Positions 42,094 through 51,835 of a DNA stretch of 64,000 nt are shown piece after piece. The stretch lies in assembly GCA_043800975.1 (NCBI GenBank), contig JAZDMK010000006.1:1-64000 (forward strand), given 5' to 3'. The stretch's first letter is position 1, and every line of letters starts with the position of its first letter. The notes beneath the pieces are model-generated. The model saw only the letters and a program-made list of their open reading frames with translations. It was not told the DNA's origin and ran no database searches. The stretch is from JAZDMK01 sp043800975 (GTDB lineage Bacteria; Bacteroidota; Bacteroidia; Bacteroidales; JAHJDW01). The position numbers and the translations under genes are program-made.

Positions 42094-44595
42094 CTATTCA
42101 ATAGATGTGCCAATTGAGAAATGGAACTGTCCGCCAGATATGCTGTTTGAGTAGGGCCCCTTGTCGAAACCATAGCCCCAGTCGAGTCCCAGCATACCAA
42201 AGAAAGGCAAATAAATTCTGACACCCACACCGGCAGAGCGTTTCATGGAGAAAGGATTAAAATCTTTAAATTTCAACCACGAGTTTCCTGCTTCAACAAA
42301 TCCCAAAACAAAAATGGTAGCCATCGGATTAAGTGAAACCGGAAATCTTAATTCAGCGGTATATTTATCAAATATTGAGGCGCCAATATATGACCCCGTA
42401 GGACCTCTCGGTGTAATTGTCTGATTTTCGTAGCCGCGAAGTGCGATTAGTTCACGTCCGTCAAATGAATTATAACCGGTAAGGCCATCACCACCTACAT
42501 AGAAGCGTTCAAAAGGTGCAAGCCCTACTTCAGGATTATACATTCCAAGAAAGCCATATTGCATGCGTGTATTCAGAACAAGATTTCCAGCCAGTCGCGT
42601 AAACCAGGATGCTTTGAATTTCCATTTGTGGTATTCTACCCAATGATATTTTTCCTGAGAAGAAAGGGTTGAATAATCTTTGCTATTAAAAACAGAATAG
42701 GGTGGGGTGAACGATGCTTTCAGCGAAAATTCAGAACCGGCACGTGCATAAATCGGTGCGTCAATCGAGTTTCTTCCGATAGCAACACCAAGACTGACAT
42801 TGTTTGCAACACCATTGCTGAATCCTGAAATCAGGCTGTAGTTGTCAAGTGTATAATTCTGTAAAGTTGCATCGGTATAGAAAGTAAAAAAGTCATCCGG
42901 CCACTGCATACGTCTTCCCAGGCCAACCACAACACCATTAATGCTCATTGCCTGACGCAATGAATCAGTACGTTTACGACCGTTTGAATTCAAAAAAGTA
43001 TGAAATAAAGTAACGCTTAAAGCATTGGGTTTTTTACCGCCCAACCAGGGTTCTGTGAAAGATGCATTGTAAGACTGATAATATAAACCATTTGATTGTG
43101 CACGAATGCTCAGCATTTGACCGTCGCCGGAAGGCAAAGGTTTCCAAGCGCCTTTCTTAAAAGTTTTTCGAGCGGAAAAATTATTGAACGAAAGGCCGAG
43201 TGTGCCGATAACACGCCCTGCGCCCCAACCACCGGACATTTCAACCTGATCGGATGAAGTTTCTTCAACGGTGTATTCAAGGTCTACCGTTCCATTAGAA
43301 GGATTGGGTGTAGGAGAAATATTTATTTTTTCAGGATCAAAGAAACGCAATTGTGCAAGCTGACGAACAGAGCGCTGAATATCGGAGCGGTTAAATAATT
43401 GTCCGGGCTTGGTTCGAATTTCACGAAGGATAACTCTGTCGCTGGTTTTTAAATTACCAGTAATTGAAATGCGGTTAATAGTTGCCTGCTTTCCTTCACT
43501 GATACGTATTTCAATGTCGATAGAATCGTTATCGATCTGCGTTTCTACAGGGTTGATTGAGAAAAACAAATAACCATCATCCATGTATAAAGAAGAAACA
43601 TCACGTCCGTCTTTATTCATAGTCAGATTTTCATTCAGTAAAGATTGGTTGTAAATATCGCCCCGTTTTATTTTCAGAATTTCGGTCAACTCCTGCGTAG
43701 TGTGCTTTGTGTTACCAACCCATGAGATGCTACGGAAATAATATTTTTTTCCTTCTGCAATTGTAAGGTAGAGATCAATGTAGCGGTCATCCACTTTTAC
43801 AAGAGAATCCTTTGTAAGCACAGCATCACGAAAGCCTGCAAGGTTGTACTTTTCAATGACTTTGTTTTTATCGGCTTTATAATCTTCTTCCGAATATTTG
43901 GAAGCTTTCAGAATACCAAAGGTTCTTTTTCGTTTGGTTTCTTTCAGGAAGCGGGCAATTTGTTTATCGGAATAATGGGTGTTTCCTTCAATATGGATTG
44001 TCTGAATTTTCACCTTTGAATGCTTGTTGACAGTGATATCCAGATTTGCATAATTGGCATAAGCGCTATCCGTTTTTTGAACGATATTAACTTCAGTATT
44101 CAGATATCCTTTGTCAACAAAATGTTCGAGAATAATATTTTTCGACATCATCAACCGGTTGCTGGTGATAGCGTCGCCTTTGGTAAGTGTGATTTTTTCC
44201 TTGATCTTATTGGCTTCTGCTTTTCTAAGGCCGATAATTGAAATTCTAGACAGTTTGGGTCTTTCCTTTAAATATATATCAAGAAAAATGGTTGTGCCAA
44301 TCAGTTTGGTTGCTGTAATTTTTACATCAGAAAAAAGTCCCTGCTCCCAAAAAATCTGAATGGCGCGTGTGATTTTTTCACCGGGAATTTTTATTTTATC
44401 TCCCACCTTGAGACCTGAAAGGCTTATCAGAGTGTTGTTGTCAAGATATTGTACCCCGGAAATTGTAATCCCGCCGATTTCATATTCACGGGGAACAGAA
44501 TAGTCAATTTCAAAGTTCGAAAGATTGGTAACCTGTGTAAATGCAGGTGAGACCAATCCTAAAAAAATGTAAGCAATCCAAAGAACCTTTTTCAT
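42094..44595 (-). CDS. bamA: Outer-membrane barrel assembly protein BamA
   Basis: 833 aa. Signal peptide (KKVLWIAYIFLGLVSPAFTQ), five POTRA-like repeats (from ~40 to ~430, for example IHIEGNTHYSDKQIARFLKE and ISITGNLKTSDRVILREIRT) and an Omp85 C-terminal barrel with the insert FDGRELIALRGYENQTITPRG, which corresponds to the conserved lid loop. It ends HFSIGTSIE. The core of the BAM complex. Its start overlaps the uppS stop (TAATG). Upstream uppS and downstream ompH/skp give the usual Bacteroidota order. Confidence 0.95.
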   Translation of the reverse strand: MKKVLWIAYIFLGLVSPAFTQVTNLSNFEIDYSVPREYEIGGITISGVQYLDNNTLISLSGLKVGDKIKIPGEKITRAIQIFWEQGLFSDVKITATKLIGTTIFLDIYLKERPKLSRISIIGLRKAEANKIKEKITLTKGDAITSNRLMMSKNIILEHFVDKGYLNTEVNIVQKTDSAYANYANLDITVNKHSKVKIQTIHIEGNTHYSDKQIARFLKETKRKRTFGILKASKYSEEDYKADKNKVIEKYNLAGFRDAVLTKDSLVKVDDRYIDLYLTIAEGKKYYFRSISWVGNTKHTTQELTEILKIKRGDIYNQSLLNENLTMNKDGRDVSSLYMDDGYLFFSINPVETQIDNDSIDIEIRISEGKQATINRISITGNLKTSDRVILREIRTKPGQLFNRSDIQRSVRQLAQLRFFDPEKINISPTPNPSNGTVDLEYTVEETSSDQVEMSGGWGAGRVIGTLGLSFNNFSARKTFKKGAWKPLPSGDGQMLSIRAQSNGLYYQSYNASFTEPWLGGKKPNALSVTLFHTFLNSNGRKRTDSLRQAMSINGVVVGLGRRMQWPDDFFTFYTDATLQNYTLDNYSLISGFSNGVANNVSLGVAIGRNSIDAPIYARAGSEFSLKASFTPPYSVFNSKDYSTLSSQEKYHWVEYHKWKFKASWFTRLAGNLVLNTRMQYGFLGMYNPEVGLAPFERFYVGGDGLTGYNSFDGRELIALRGYENQTITPRGPTGSYIGASIFDKYTAELRFPVSLNPMATIFVLGFVEAGNSWLKFKDFNPFSMKRSAGVGVRIYLPFFGMLGLDWGYGFDKGPYSNSISGGQFHFSIGTSIE

Positions 44596-45344
44596 TATAC
44601 GTTATTTTTTATTTGTTCACTGGTCAGTCCGAAGCGTCTTTCCCTTTGTTGAAAGTCAACTAAAGCGTCATAAAAATCTTCTTTTCGGTAATCTGGCCAG
44701 AGAACGGGAGAAAAATACAATTCAGCATAGGCGGTTTGCCAGAGCAGGAAATTGCTGATACGTTGTTCACCACTGGTGCGTATCAGTAATTCAGGATCAG
44801 GTATTCCGCGGGTATATAAATAATCAGAGAATAAACGATCTGAGATTTCGTCAGGTTTTAAATTTCCGTTTATGCATTCAGAGGCAATGTTTCTGACGGC
44901 ATTGACAATTTCTTCATGGGAACTATAACTCAGTGCCAGGACTAAGTTTAAGCGGGAGTTGGAAGAAGTTTTCTGAATAACATCCATTAATTCCTGACGG
45001 CATTCTTCGGGAAGTTTATCAGTATTTCCAATTGTGAGGAGGCGAATATTATTTTTGTTTAAAGTATCAATTTCACCGTGAATAGTTTTGACTAGAAGAT
45101 TCATCAGTGCATCAACTTCCTCTTTGGGGCGGTTCCAGTTTTCAGTAGAAAAAGCGTAAAGAGTGATGTACTCAACACCAAGTTCAGTGGCCGCTTCCGT
45201 AACCTGACGTACAGATTCCACGCCATTGTTATGGCCATAAATGCGCGCCTGTCCCTGTTTCTGAGCCCAGCGACCGTTTCCATCCATAATTATCGCAACG
45301 TGCTTTGGCAACCGCTTACGATCAACATCCTCTATTCTTGCCAT
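44595..45344 (-). CDS. uppS: Isoprenyl transferase (undecaprenyl diphosphate synthase)
   Basis: 249 aa from the ATG at 45344. cis-Prenyltransferase with the substrate loop MDGNGRWAQKQGQARIYGH, STENWNRPKEEVDALMNLL and RTSGEQRISNFLLWQTAY at the end. Makes the C55 lipid carrier for peptidoglycan and surface glycans. A longer reading from 45416 would overlap the DUF6089 gene, and 45560 even more so. The length of ~249 matches the family best with 45344. Its stop overlaps the bamA start. Confidence 0.93.
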   Translation of the reverse strand: MARIEDVDRKRLPKHVAIIMDGNGRWAQKQGQARIYGHNNGVESVRQVTEAATELGVEYITLYAFSTENWNRPKEEVDALMNLLVKTIHGEIDTLNKNNIRLLTIGNTDKLPEECRQELMDVIQKTSSNSRLNLVLALSYSSHEEIVNAVRNIASECINGNLKPDEISDRLFSDYLYTRGIPDPELLIRTSGEQRISNFLLWQTAYAELYFSPVLWPDYRKEDFYDALVDFQQRERRFGLTSEQIKNNV

Positions 45345-45375
45345 TTCAGATTTTAAAAAAAGTAGTCCGGCTTTG

Positions 45376-46239
45376 TTAGCGGGAATCGTATTCGTGGAAT
45401 TTTCTTGATTTACCATAAGCCGGGCAATTTTCTTTTCCGGCTTTAATCCGGAATGAAAGAATGATTCCGGCAAAGGAGTACCAGTCTTTATTTTTTGAGT
45501 TCCCGCGCTGGAGATCCGTATTATTGGGTGTTTCGCCCAAATCACGGATTGTACGGTCACTTAATACCAATGCAGTGGGCCCATTTTCACTTCCTACAGT
45601 ATATGGATCTGCATAGGTTGAACTCACATCATCGAGGTAGTCGGTGAAAGTTCTGCGCATGCCGTACTCAAATCCAAGAGAAATTTTTCCAAAAAGATTG
45701 AATCGAAATCCCAGACCGAAAGGAATTGCAAAAGAAGTTAAGGAGTAGGGTTGTCTGTCGGGATACATGGAAGTTCCCTGTCCTTCAGTACCCAATGGTT
45801 GAAGGGCGTACCATGTGCCTTCGTAATTTGCTTTCGGGTTGAATTTGAACATTGAAATCCCTCCAAAAATGTAAGGTGTAAAAGGATATTTGGGATTTCC
45901 AGTGATATATGGAAGAAAATTAAATTCACCTTCTGCAGAAAAATCAGCCACCACTGATTTGAAGCTTAAATTTCTTTTTGCATTAAAATCAGAGATAAGG
46001 TCATCTCCCGCTACATTTCCATAGAAGAAATTTCCTTTAAAAGAAAATCTTGGGTTGAAGTTATACCGGTAAACAATCCCGCCGGCCGGCCGGATCATGA
46101 GAAATTGTTTGTATGGGTTAAGGTCGCCGATGTAATAGGAGGTACCTCCAAAAAAACCGACTTCAGAACGTTGGGCTTTTATTGACTGCATTGGTAGTGT
46201 CAACAAAAAGAGCAAAAGAAGTTTTAGTGTAGTTTTCAT
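45376..46239 (-). CDS. DUF6089 outer-membrane beta-barrel protein (downstream copy)
   Basis: 287 aa. Signal peptide ends SIKAQ; the mature protein opens RSEVGFFGGTSYYIGDLNPY and shows alternating aromatic beta-strands typical of small OM barrels (YRYNFNPRFSFKGNFFYGNV, FEYGMRRTFTDYLDDVSSTY). DUF6089 genes commonly lie between nadK and bamA in Bacteroidota; function unknown. Its homologue precedes it by 8 nt. The last ~20 residues are polar and vary from the other copy. Confidence 0.85.
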   Translation of the reverse strand: MKTTLKLLLLFLLTLPMQSIKAQRSEVGFFGGTSYYIGDLNPYKQFLMIRPAGGIVYRYNFNPRFSFKGNFFYGNVAGDDLISDFNAKRNLSFKSVVADFSAEGEFNFLPYITGNPKYPFTPYIFGGISMFKFNPKANYEGTWYALQPLGTEGQGTSMYPDRQPYSLTSFAIPFGLGFRFNLFGKISLGFEYGMRRTFTDYLDDVSSTYADPYTVGSENGPTALVLSDRTIRDLGETPNNTDLQRGNSKNKDWYSFAGIILSFRIKAGKENCPAYGKSRKFHEYDSR

Positions 46240-46247
46240 AGTTTAAT

Positions 46248-47141
46248 TTAGAATTTTGGAATTCCAAAGAAACGTTTAGAATGAGGAATTTTATAACGCA
46301 TAGTAATGGTCATAAACATATAGGAATCCTTATCTCCGGGATCTCCACGTTGTTGGTTTGCTGTAGTTGCGCCAGGAATAGCTCCTGTAGTAGGGTTTGA
46401 AAAGTATCCAGCCATTGTACCTAACTCGTCAGTCATGTATTCTTTGTCTGGATAAGTAGTGCTTACATCATCCATGTAATCAGTAAAAGTTTTGCGCATT
46501 CCAATTTCGAGGCCAATGAACCATTCTTTGGATAAAATGTATTTAAACCCAATACCCATTGGGATGGCAAGCTGAATGCGATGATAAGGAGTGCGGGAAT
46601 CATAGTAGCCTTGTCCTTCAGTACAAAGTGGTTTAAGAGCATACCACGCTCCGTCAACATATTTTCCTTTAGGATTAAAGTAGAAACCACCAATTCCAGT
46701 GAAGATATAAGATGTGAAATGGATGTTTTTTAAACCCTGGATACCTTTGAGGCGATAACGGTGGCCTTTTTTCTCCCTGATAAATTCATAACAAACTTTA
46801 CCGGCTGTTTCAACAATGGGAGAGCGATAAGTAATATTTCTGTTGTTGCGGGCAGGCTCAGTTGTAAGTTTGTCGGCCCCGTATATCCAACCATACGTCA
46901 TATCAAATTGAGTGCAGATTTCTTTTGTTACTCTATAAGAATATCCAATAGTTGTAAGCGGGCGGGTAGCACGAAATTCAAAATCACGAAGGCCATTGGT
47001 ACCAATCTGGTTAGCACCCCCCAATTCCCCAAGAAAATTAGTTGTTCCCAAACCAAAAAGAAATTCAGCGCGGTTTCGCTTCCACATCTGTGCCTGAGCA
47101 ACGATTGGAATAAACAGCAATATCAACAAGTATTTTTTCAT
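46248..47141 (-). CDS. DUF6089-like outer-membrane beta-barrel protein (upstream copy)
   Basis: 297 aa. Signal peptide (KKYLLILLFIPIVAQAQ) followed by an OM-barrel pattern: AEFLFGLGTTNFLGELGGAN, ICTQFDMTYGWIYGAD, YIFTGIGGFYFNPKGKY and GLEIGMRKTFTDYMDDVSTT, the last clearly shared with the downstream copy. A TATTTTTG -7 box (47174-47181, minus) suggests a separate start site after nadK. Two consecutive barrels point to duplication. Confidence 0.82.
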   Translation of the reverse strand: MKKYLLILLFIPIVAQAQMWKRNRAEFLFGLGTTNFLGELGGANQIGTNGLRDFEFRATRPLTTIGYSYRVTKEICTQFDMTYGWIYGADKLTTEPARNNRNITYRSPIVETAGKVCYEFIREKKGHRYRLKGIQGLKNIHFTSYIFTGIGGFYFNPKGKYVDGAWYALKPLCTEGQGYYDSRTPYHRIQLAIPMGIGFKYILSKEWFIGLEIGMRKTFTDYMDDVSTTYPDKEYMTDELGTMAGYFSNPTTGAIPGATTANQQRGDPGDKDSYMFMTITMRYKIPHSKRFFGIPKF

Positions 47142-47244
47142 ATGCATGAGCAGACAAATTGCAATTATCTCAACAAAAATAATAAAAAAAATGTCTGTTT
47201 GTATAAGTAAAACGCCTATTTGACTCGTTTAGTCTTAAAGAAAG

Positions 47245-48123
47245 TTAAATTCTTTTATCCGCCCCCCACATAAGTTTGTCTCTCAGTGTTTTAAGAAAGC
47301 TCTGTTCAATAAATTTTACGAGTTTAATTTCAAAGTCTGCCTTACGGATTTCAAGTTCAGTACCCATTTCAAGTTTCATTGACCTTGAATCAACCCCAAG
47401 CATAAAGGTTGAATTACGTCCTTCGGTTTTAAAACGCAGGATAGATTCGCTGTTAATGACCATTGGCCTGACGTTCAGATTATGGGGTGCGATAGGAGTT
47501 ATAACAAAATCTTTAGAATCAGGCGCCAGAATGGGTCCGCCACAACTAAGGGAATACGCTGTAGAGCCAGTGGGTGTTGAAATAATCAAGCCGTCGGCCC
47601 AGTATGAATTTAAAAATTCCTCATTCAAATAGGCGTGAACGAGAATCATGGATGAAGCTTCATTCTTATTGATTGTGATGTCGTTAAGTGCAAAATTTTC
47701 TTTCCCGAAAATTCCCAGCCCGGAAGAAATCGAAATTAAAGATCTGGAATCAATATTATAATTCTTATTGAGAATATTATCAATAGCCATATCAATTCCT
47801 TCAACGGAAACACACGAAAGAAACCCAAGTCTTCCTGTATTAATTCCAAGAATGGGTATAGCTGATTCGCGCACCAGACTTACAGCTTCAAGCATAGTCC
47901 CGTCGCCACCAATGCTAAACATAAAATCCAGAGAAGGTTTTATTTCAGCGGGTGAATGAAAAACCGGGAAGGCCTTCGTATCAGGCAAAACTCGGATGTA
48001 ATCCTTGTAATAGGGTTCGTAGAATACGATGTCGATTTTTGCAGATTCAAGACGGGATATGAGATTCCGGATTTCACGAATCCATTTCTCATTCACTTTT
48101 CTTCCAAAAATTCCGATTCTCAT
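47245..48123 (-). CDS. nadK: NAD kinase
   Basis: 292 aa. Phosphorylates NAD to NADP. Motifs: FSIGGDGTMLEAV (GGDG), GINTGRLGFLS and the conserved DGLIISTPTGSTAYSLSCGG. It starts at MRIGIFGRK (48123), 7 nt after the upstream Omp85 gene stop; the longer reading from 48165 overlaps that gene and is rejected. It stands between the Omp85 gene and the DUF6089 genes on the same strand. Confidence 0.95.
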   Translation of the reverse strand: MRIGIFGRKVNEKWIREIRNLISRLESAKIDIVFYEPYYKDYIRVLPDTKAFPVFHSPAEIKPSLDFMFSIGGDGTMLEAVSLVRESAIPILGINTGRLGFLSCVSVEGIDMAIDNILNKNYNIDSRSLISISSGLGIFGKENFALNDITINKNEASSMILVHAYLNEEFLNSYWADGLIISTPTGSTAYSLSCGGPILAPDSKDFVITPIAPHNLNVRPMVINSESILRFKTEGRNSTFMLGVDSRSMKLEMGTELEIRKADFEIKLVKFIEQSFLKTLRDKLMWGADKRI

Positions 48124-48130
48124 AAATTGT

Positions 48131-49555
48131 TTATATAGGTGCCAGAAAATGCAAAAATAACCCACTTTCGTTCATGTGGTTCAAAGAATATTCGATTCTG
48201 AATACTTTATCATAATAGGTTACCAGATCAATTCCAATTCCTGTGCTATACAGGAATAAATTAGATAATGGATTGTGATTATTCCACTGGTTATCCCAAA
48301 CGTATCCGCCATCGCTAAACAAATTCAGATACAAGGCGTAATAGCCACGGCCAAACTTCTCGGATGGGATGAAAGAGAGATGGAATGTGCGGTTGCTGAT
48401 CAGGGTATATTTCAGATTTGTTTTAAACATAGTGTAGTGCTGCCCATCGACAACATAATATTCATAACCCCGGATGTATTGATTGTTATAACCCAGCCCG
48501 CGCTGCAGATAATAGGGTTGTGGAAAATGATTCGAAATTTTTCCTGCCACACTGGCCGAAAAATTAAAATGATACGGTAAAGGAATAAATTTTTTCAATA
48601 CTGCGGATGCCTGCAAAATATCAAGATTGTCGTTTCCTAAAAAACCCAGGCCATACTTCGCTGTATTGAATTCAAAATAATGACCGCGCATCGGATAAAA
48701 ACGTGAGTCGCGGTAATCGGCAGCAAAACGATAATTAACAGAAAGAAATTGTTTGAATTTTTTTTGATTATTAAAATATTCGGGAGAAGAAACCCGAAGG
48801 GAATCTGAAATTTTTGCCTGAACAAATCCAAACTGAATGATGTGATTAAAATACAAGCCCTGCCGGCAGGTCAATTGTATGTTGGCATTCAATTCATGAA
48901 GAGAAAAGTTTTTTTCATCATTGAAATATTGCAGTTCATTTCCCCAGGAACGATAGGGAATCATATGATTACGGGATAACGTGAATACGAATGCAGAGCC
49001 AAACACTTGTTTTTTGTCGAGATAAGGAATCTTATAAGCCATTCCGATTTCCTGATCATAGCCGGTGCGGGCAAGGAATTTCAGCGATTCTTTTCGTCCC
49101 CTGAAGTTAACCCGATCGATAAAAATACCGTAATTTATTTTTTTAAAATCAGGATTTTTTATCCAGACATTGATATCCCGCTCTGCGATTTCTAATAGCG
49201 GAAACGGCCACAGATACCATCTTTCAACAACACTGATTAAAATTGAACCTGAAGAATCTTTTTTTTCTATCGTAACGAAATTAAATAATGAAGTATTTAA
49301 AAGATTTTCACGACTGCTTCTGAAAAGATCTTTTTCTTCGGGAAGAAAAATTGTATCACCAGTCTGGAACTCCAGTTCTCGAAAGATAATATGAGAGCGT
49401 GTTATCTTGTTCCCGGATACTTCAATTTTTTTAACAATAAAATAGGACGTGTCAATTGTTTGCGAAAATGAAAAGGAAGAATAAAAAATGAGAAATAGTA
49501 AACAAAAGAAATTGTACAAAAAACAAAATGATAATTTATGCTTTGCTTTACCCAT
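48131..49555 (-). CDS. Omp85-family outer-membrane protein (short, single POTRA)
   Basis: 474 aa. Signal region (CFLYNFFCLLFLIFYSSFSFSQ) is followed by one clear POTRA domain (KIEVSGNKITRSHIIFRELEF, ~40-115) and an Omp85-type barrel (FRGRKESLKFLARTGYDQEI, later YLQRGLGYNNQYIRGYEYYV and FSDGGYVWDNQW). Much shorter than BamA, resembling TamA/Sam50-like minimal members. Probably inserts or exports a specific client, unknown. Starts 8 nt after the CBS gene stop; nadK follows 7 nt later, so the three genes should be one unit. Confidence 0.88.
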   Translation of the reverse strand: MGKAKHKLSFCFLYNFFCLLFLIFYSSFSFSQTIDTSYFIVKKIEVSGNKITRSHIIFRELEFQTGDTIFLPEEKDLFRSSRENLLNTSLFNFVTIEKKDSSGSILISVVERWYLWPFPLLEIAERDINVWIKNPDFKKINYGIFIDRVNFRGRKESLKFLARTGYDQEIGMAYKIPYLDKKQVFGSAFVFTLSRNHMIPYRSWGNELQYFNDEKNFSLHELNANIQLTCRQGLYFNHIIQFGFVQAKISDSLRVSSPEYFNNQKKFKQFLSVNYRFAADYRDSRFYPMRGHYFEFNTAKYGLGFLGNDNLDILQASAVLKKFIPLPYHFNFSASVAGKISNHFPQPYYLQRGLGYNNQYIRGYEYYVVDGQHYTMFKTNLKYTLISNRTFHLSFIPSEKFGRGYYALYLNLFSDGGYVWDNQWNNHNPLSNLFLYSTGIGIDLVTYYDKVFRIEYSLNHMNESGLFLHFLAPI

Positions 49556-49563
49556 TGGGCGTT

Positions 49564-50226
49564 TTAGATATTCAGATAGTTCATAAACTGATCGTAGCGG
49601 TCTTTTAAATCATCCAGATATTCCGCTTCGCTAAATGATGCTTTTACAATATAATCATACCTGTGAAAAGTTTTCAGGATGGGTTCAATATTCGTCACAT
49701 TGACTTTCAGCGTAACCTCCATTTTCATGGAATCGGTATGAGAAGTGACGTAGCTGCTCAAAACTTTTGCATCATTCGATTCTACAATTTGTGCAATCTG
49801 ACTAAGTGAATAATTATTCATGTTTAATTCCAGCACAATAATACCGCCCGGATTTTGAATAGCGCCCATCTCAGAGAATGCAGTAACCAGCCCGCGAAGG
49901 GTAATCACACCCAGATAATTATTTTTTTCATCTAAAACCGGAATCAACGACAACTTCAAATTTGCCATGGTACGGATCACCTCATAAATGTGCTGGCCCT
50001 TACTGACAAAAGGTTTTTGCAGCGATAGGGAATGATTTCCCACGGGTTCATCCGGAAGATTTGCATCAAAAAGGTCACTTTCGGAAATAACACCGAGAAA
50101 CTGCTCGTTGTTTACAATCGGAAGGTGAGAAACTTTATACTCTTCCATCAATAGCAATGCTTTATCACCGGTGTCGGAAGTTTTCAGCGGCATTACGGTT
50201 TCGGACAGGAGCTTTTCGGCAATCAT
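49564..50226 (-). CDS. CBS-pair protein with C-terminal ACT-like domain
   Basis: 220 aa. Two CBS motifs (~1-125: [20 protein letters not shown] and [20 protein letters not shown]) and a C-terminal ~85-residue ACT-like region ([20 protein letters not shown] ... [19 protein letters not shown]). CBS pairs bind adenosyl ligands and ACT domains small metabolites, so it is a likely sensor. It is first in the CBS-Omp85-nadK unit and divergent from pdxJ, an order common in Bacteroidota. Confidence 0.88.
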   Translation of the reverse strand: MIAEKLLSETVMPLKTSDTGDKALLLMEEYKVSHLPIVNNEQFLGVISESDLFDANLPDEPVGNHSLSLQKPFVSKGQHIYEVIRTMANLKLSLIPVLDEKNNYLGVITLRGLVTAFSEMGAIQNPGGIIVLELNMNNYSLSQIAQIVESNDAKVLSSYVTSHTDSMKMEVTLKVNVTNIEPILKTFHRYDYIVKASFSEAEYLDDLKDRYDQFMNYLNI

Positions 50227-50326
50227 GGTTTAGCTTTTTTACAAGAGAATAAAAGTATAAAGAATTTCGATACAGCCCGACAAAGACAAATTTTCTTTTG
50301 TTTTTTTTATGCAGATAAGATATTGC

Positions 50327-50334
50327 TAACTTTG
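50327..50334 (+). promoter_or_regulatory. -7 box (TAACTTTG) for pdxJ
   Basis: TAACTTTG matches TAnnTTTG and ends 15 nt before the pdxJ ATG at 50350. A TTTTG run lies ~26 nt upstream, too far to be sure of as -33. Confidence 0.5.
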
Positions 50335-50349
50335 CACAAAAGTGAAGAA

Positions 50350-51063
50350 ATGACCAAGCTTAGTGTAAATATCAATAAAATAGCCACCCTCCGAAATGCC
50401 CGCGGAGGAAATATTCCCGATGTTCTTAAAGCAGCGCTTGACATTGAAAAATTCGGAGCAGAAGGCATTACCGTGCATCCACGTCCCGACGAAAGGCATA
50501 TTCGCTATGCAGATGTATATGCATTGAAACCGGTTCTTAAAACGGAATTTAATATTGAGGGATACCCCAACGAACGCTTCATTCAGTTAATAGAAGAAGT
50601 TCGCCCGGCTCAGGTAACACTGGTTCCCGATCCGCCGGATGCGCTGACATCCAATGCGGGCTGGGATACCAAAAAGAATAAAGATCTTTTAAAAGAGCTT
50701 TCTGAGGATTTTGAAAAATGGGGTGTGCGTGTTTCTATATTCATCAATCCCGATGTTGAGATGATCAAACATGCCGCCGATACAGGTGCAGACAGAGTTG
50801 AATTGTATACCGAGTCATATGCTTCCGGGTATGTCAAAGACCGTGAAAAAGCTATTGCGCCTTTTATTCTGGCAGCGCAAACAGCTATTCATGCAGGTCT
50901 TGGATTGAATGCCGGCCACGATCTGAGTCTCGAAAATTTAAAATATTTTAAAGAAAAAATTCCGGGATTGATGGAAGTTTCTATTGGTCATGCTTTGATT
51001 TCTGATGCCTTGTATCTAGGAATGGAAAACACAGTCAGGCTTTATTTAGATTGCCTCAAATAA
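50350..51063 (+). CDS. pdxJ: Pyridoxine 5'-phosphate synthase
   Basis: 237 aa. Forms pyridoxine 5'-phosphate from 3-amino-2-oxopropyl phosphate and 1-deoxyxylulose 5-phosphate. Motifs: [66 protein letters not shown] and [14 protein letters not shown]. The start at 50350 fits the promoter box and family length (~235-240). It is followed 4 nt later by the alpha/beta hydrolase gene. Confidence 0.97.
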   Translation: MTKLSVNINKIATLRNARGGNIPDVLKAALDIEKFGAEGITVHPRPDERHIRYADVYALKPVLKTEFNIEGYPNERFIQLIEEVRPAQVTLVPDPPDALTSNAGWDTKKNKDLLKELSEDFEKWGVRVSIFINPDVEMIKHAADTGADRVELYTESYASGYVKDREKAIAPFILAAQTAIHAGLGLNAGHDLSLENLKYFKEKIPGLMEVSIGHALISDALYLGMENTVRLYLDCLK

Positions 51064-51067
51064 ATTC

Positions 51068-51835
51068 ATGAAGCTCTTTTTTCAGAAAATGGGCGAGGGC
51101 CGACCCCTTTTTATTCTGCACGGCTTATTTGGTTTGTCCGACAACTGGTATTCCATCGGGAAAAAACTTTCTTCGCAATTTTGTGTTTACATTCCTGATA
51201 TGCGCAATCACGGGCACTCCGGGCATTCTGATGATATGAATTATGAAGTAATGTCGGATGATCTGACTGCATTTATTGAAAGTGAAAATATTACCAATCC
51301 CATAATTGTTGGACATTCAATGGGTGGCAAAGTGGCTTTGCAATTTGCCCTTAATCATTCGGATATTCCTGCAGGACTTATCATTATTGATATTACAGCA
51401 GCTCAATATCCGCTTCATCATAAAAAATTTACGCAGGATTTGCTTCAGGTAAATTTTTCAGATGTCAAGGAAAGAAAAGATATTGAAATTCAGCTGGAGC
51501 AATTTATCAGCGAGCCTGCGGTATTGCAGCTGATGATGAAAAATATTCAGAGAAATGATAAGGGCAGGTTTCATTGGAAGTTCAACCTAGATGCAATTTC
51601 CAGGAACCTTGAAAATATTCATGCAAGAATTTATTCAGAGAACACTTTCAAAAAGCCTGCAATGCTGCTGCGCGGAACCGATTCAGAGTTCGTAAAGGAA
51701 GATTCTTTTGCTGAAACAAAATTGTTGTTTCCACTTTTAGAATTATCCACAATTGAAAATGCAGGGCACTGGGTGCAGGCCGATCAGCCCGAGGAAGTAC
51801 TGTATAAAATTATTAGATTCAGCGAAGCAATTTAA
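51068..51835 (+). CDS. Alpha/beta hydrolase (YbfF-like esterase)
   Basis: 255 aa. Oxyanion motif LHGLFGLSDNW, nucleophile Ser in VGHSMGGKVALQFA (~95), candidate catalytic Asp in LRGTDSEFV and His in ENAGHWVQADQP. The YbfF/ABHD11-type layout suggests short acyl esterase or thioesterase activity. Probably cotranscribed with pdxJ (4-nt gap). The stop codon overlaps that of the convergent T9SS gene by 4 nt. Confidence 0.9.
   Translation: MKLFFQKMGEGRPLFILHGLFGLSDNWYSIGKKLSSQFCVYIPDMRNHGHSGHSDDMNYEVMSDDLTAFIESENITNPIIVGHSMGGKVALQFALNHSDIPAGLIIIDITAAQYPLHHKKFTQDLLQVNFSDVKERKDIEIQLEQFISEPAVLQLMMKNIQRNDKGRFHWKFNLDAISRNLENIHARIYSENTFKKPAMLLRGTDSEFVKEDSFAETKLLFPLLELSTIENAGHWVQADQPEEVLYKIIRFSEAI

Noticed and set aside
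45345..45560. N-terminal extension of UppS
   Set aside because: It would overlap the DUF6089 coding region, and the core enzyme begins after it; family length fits the later start.
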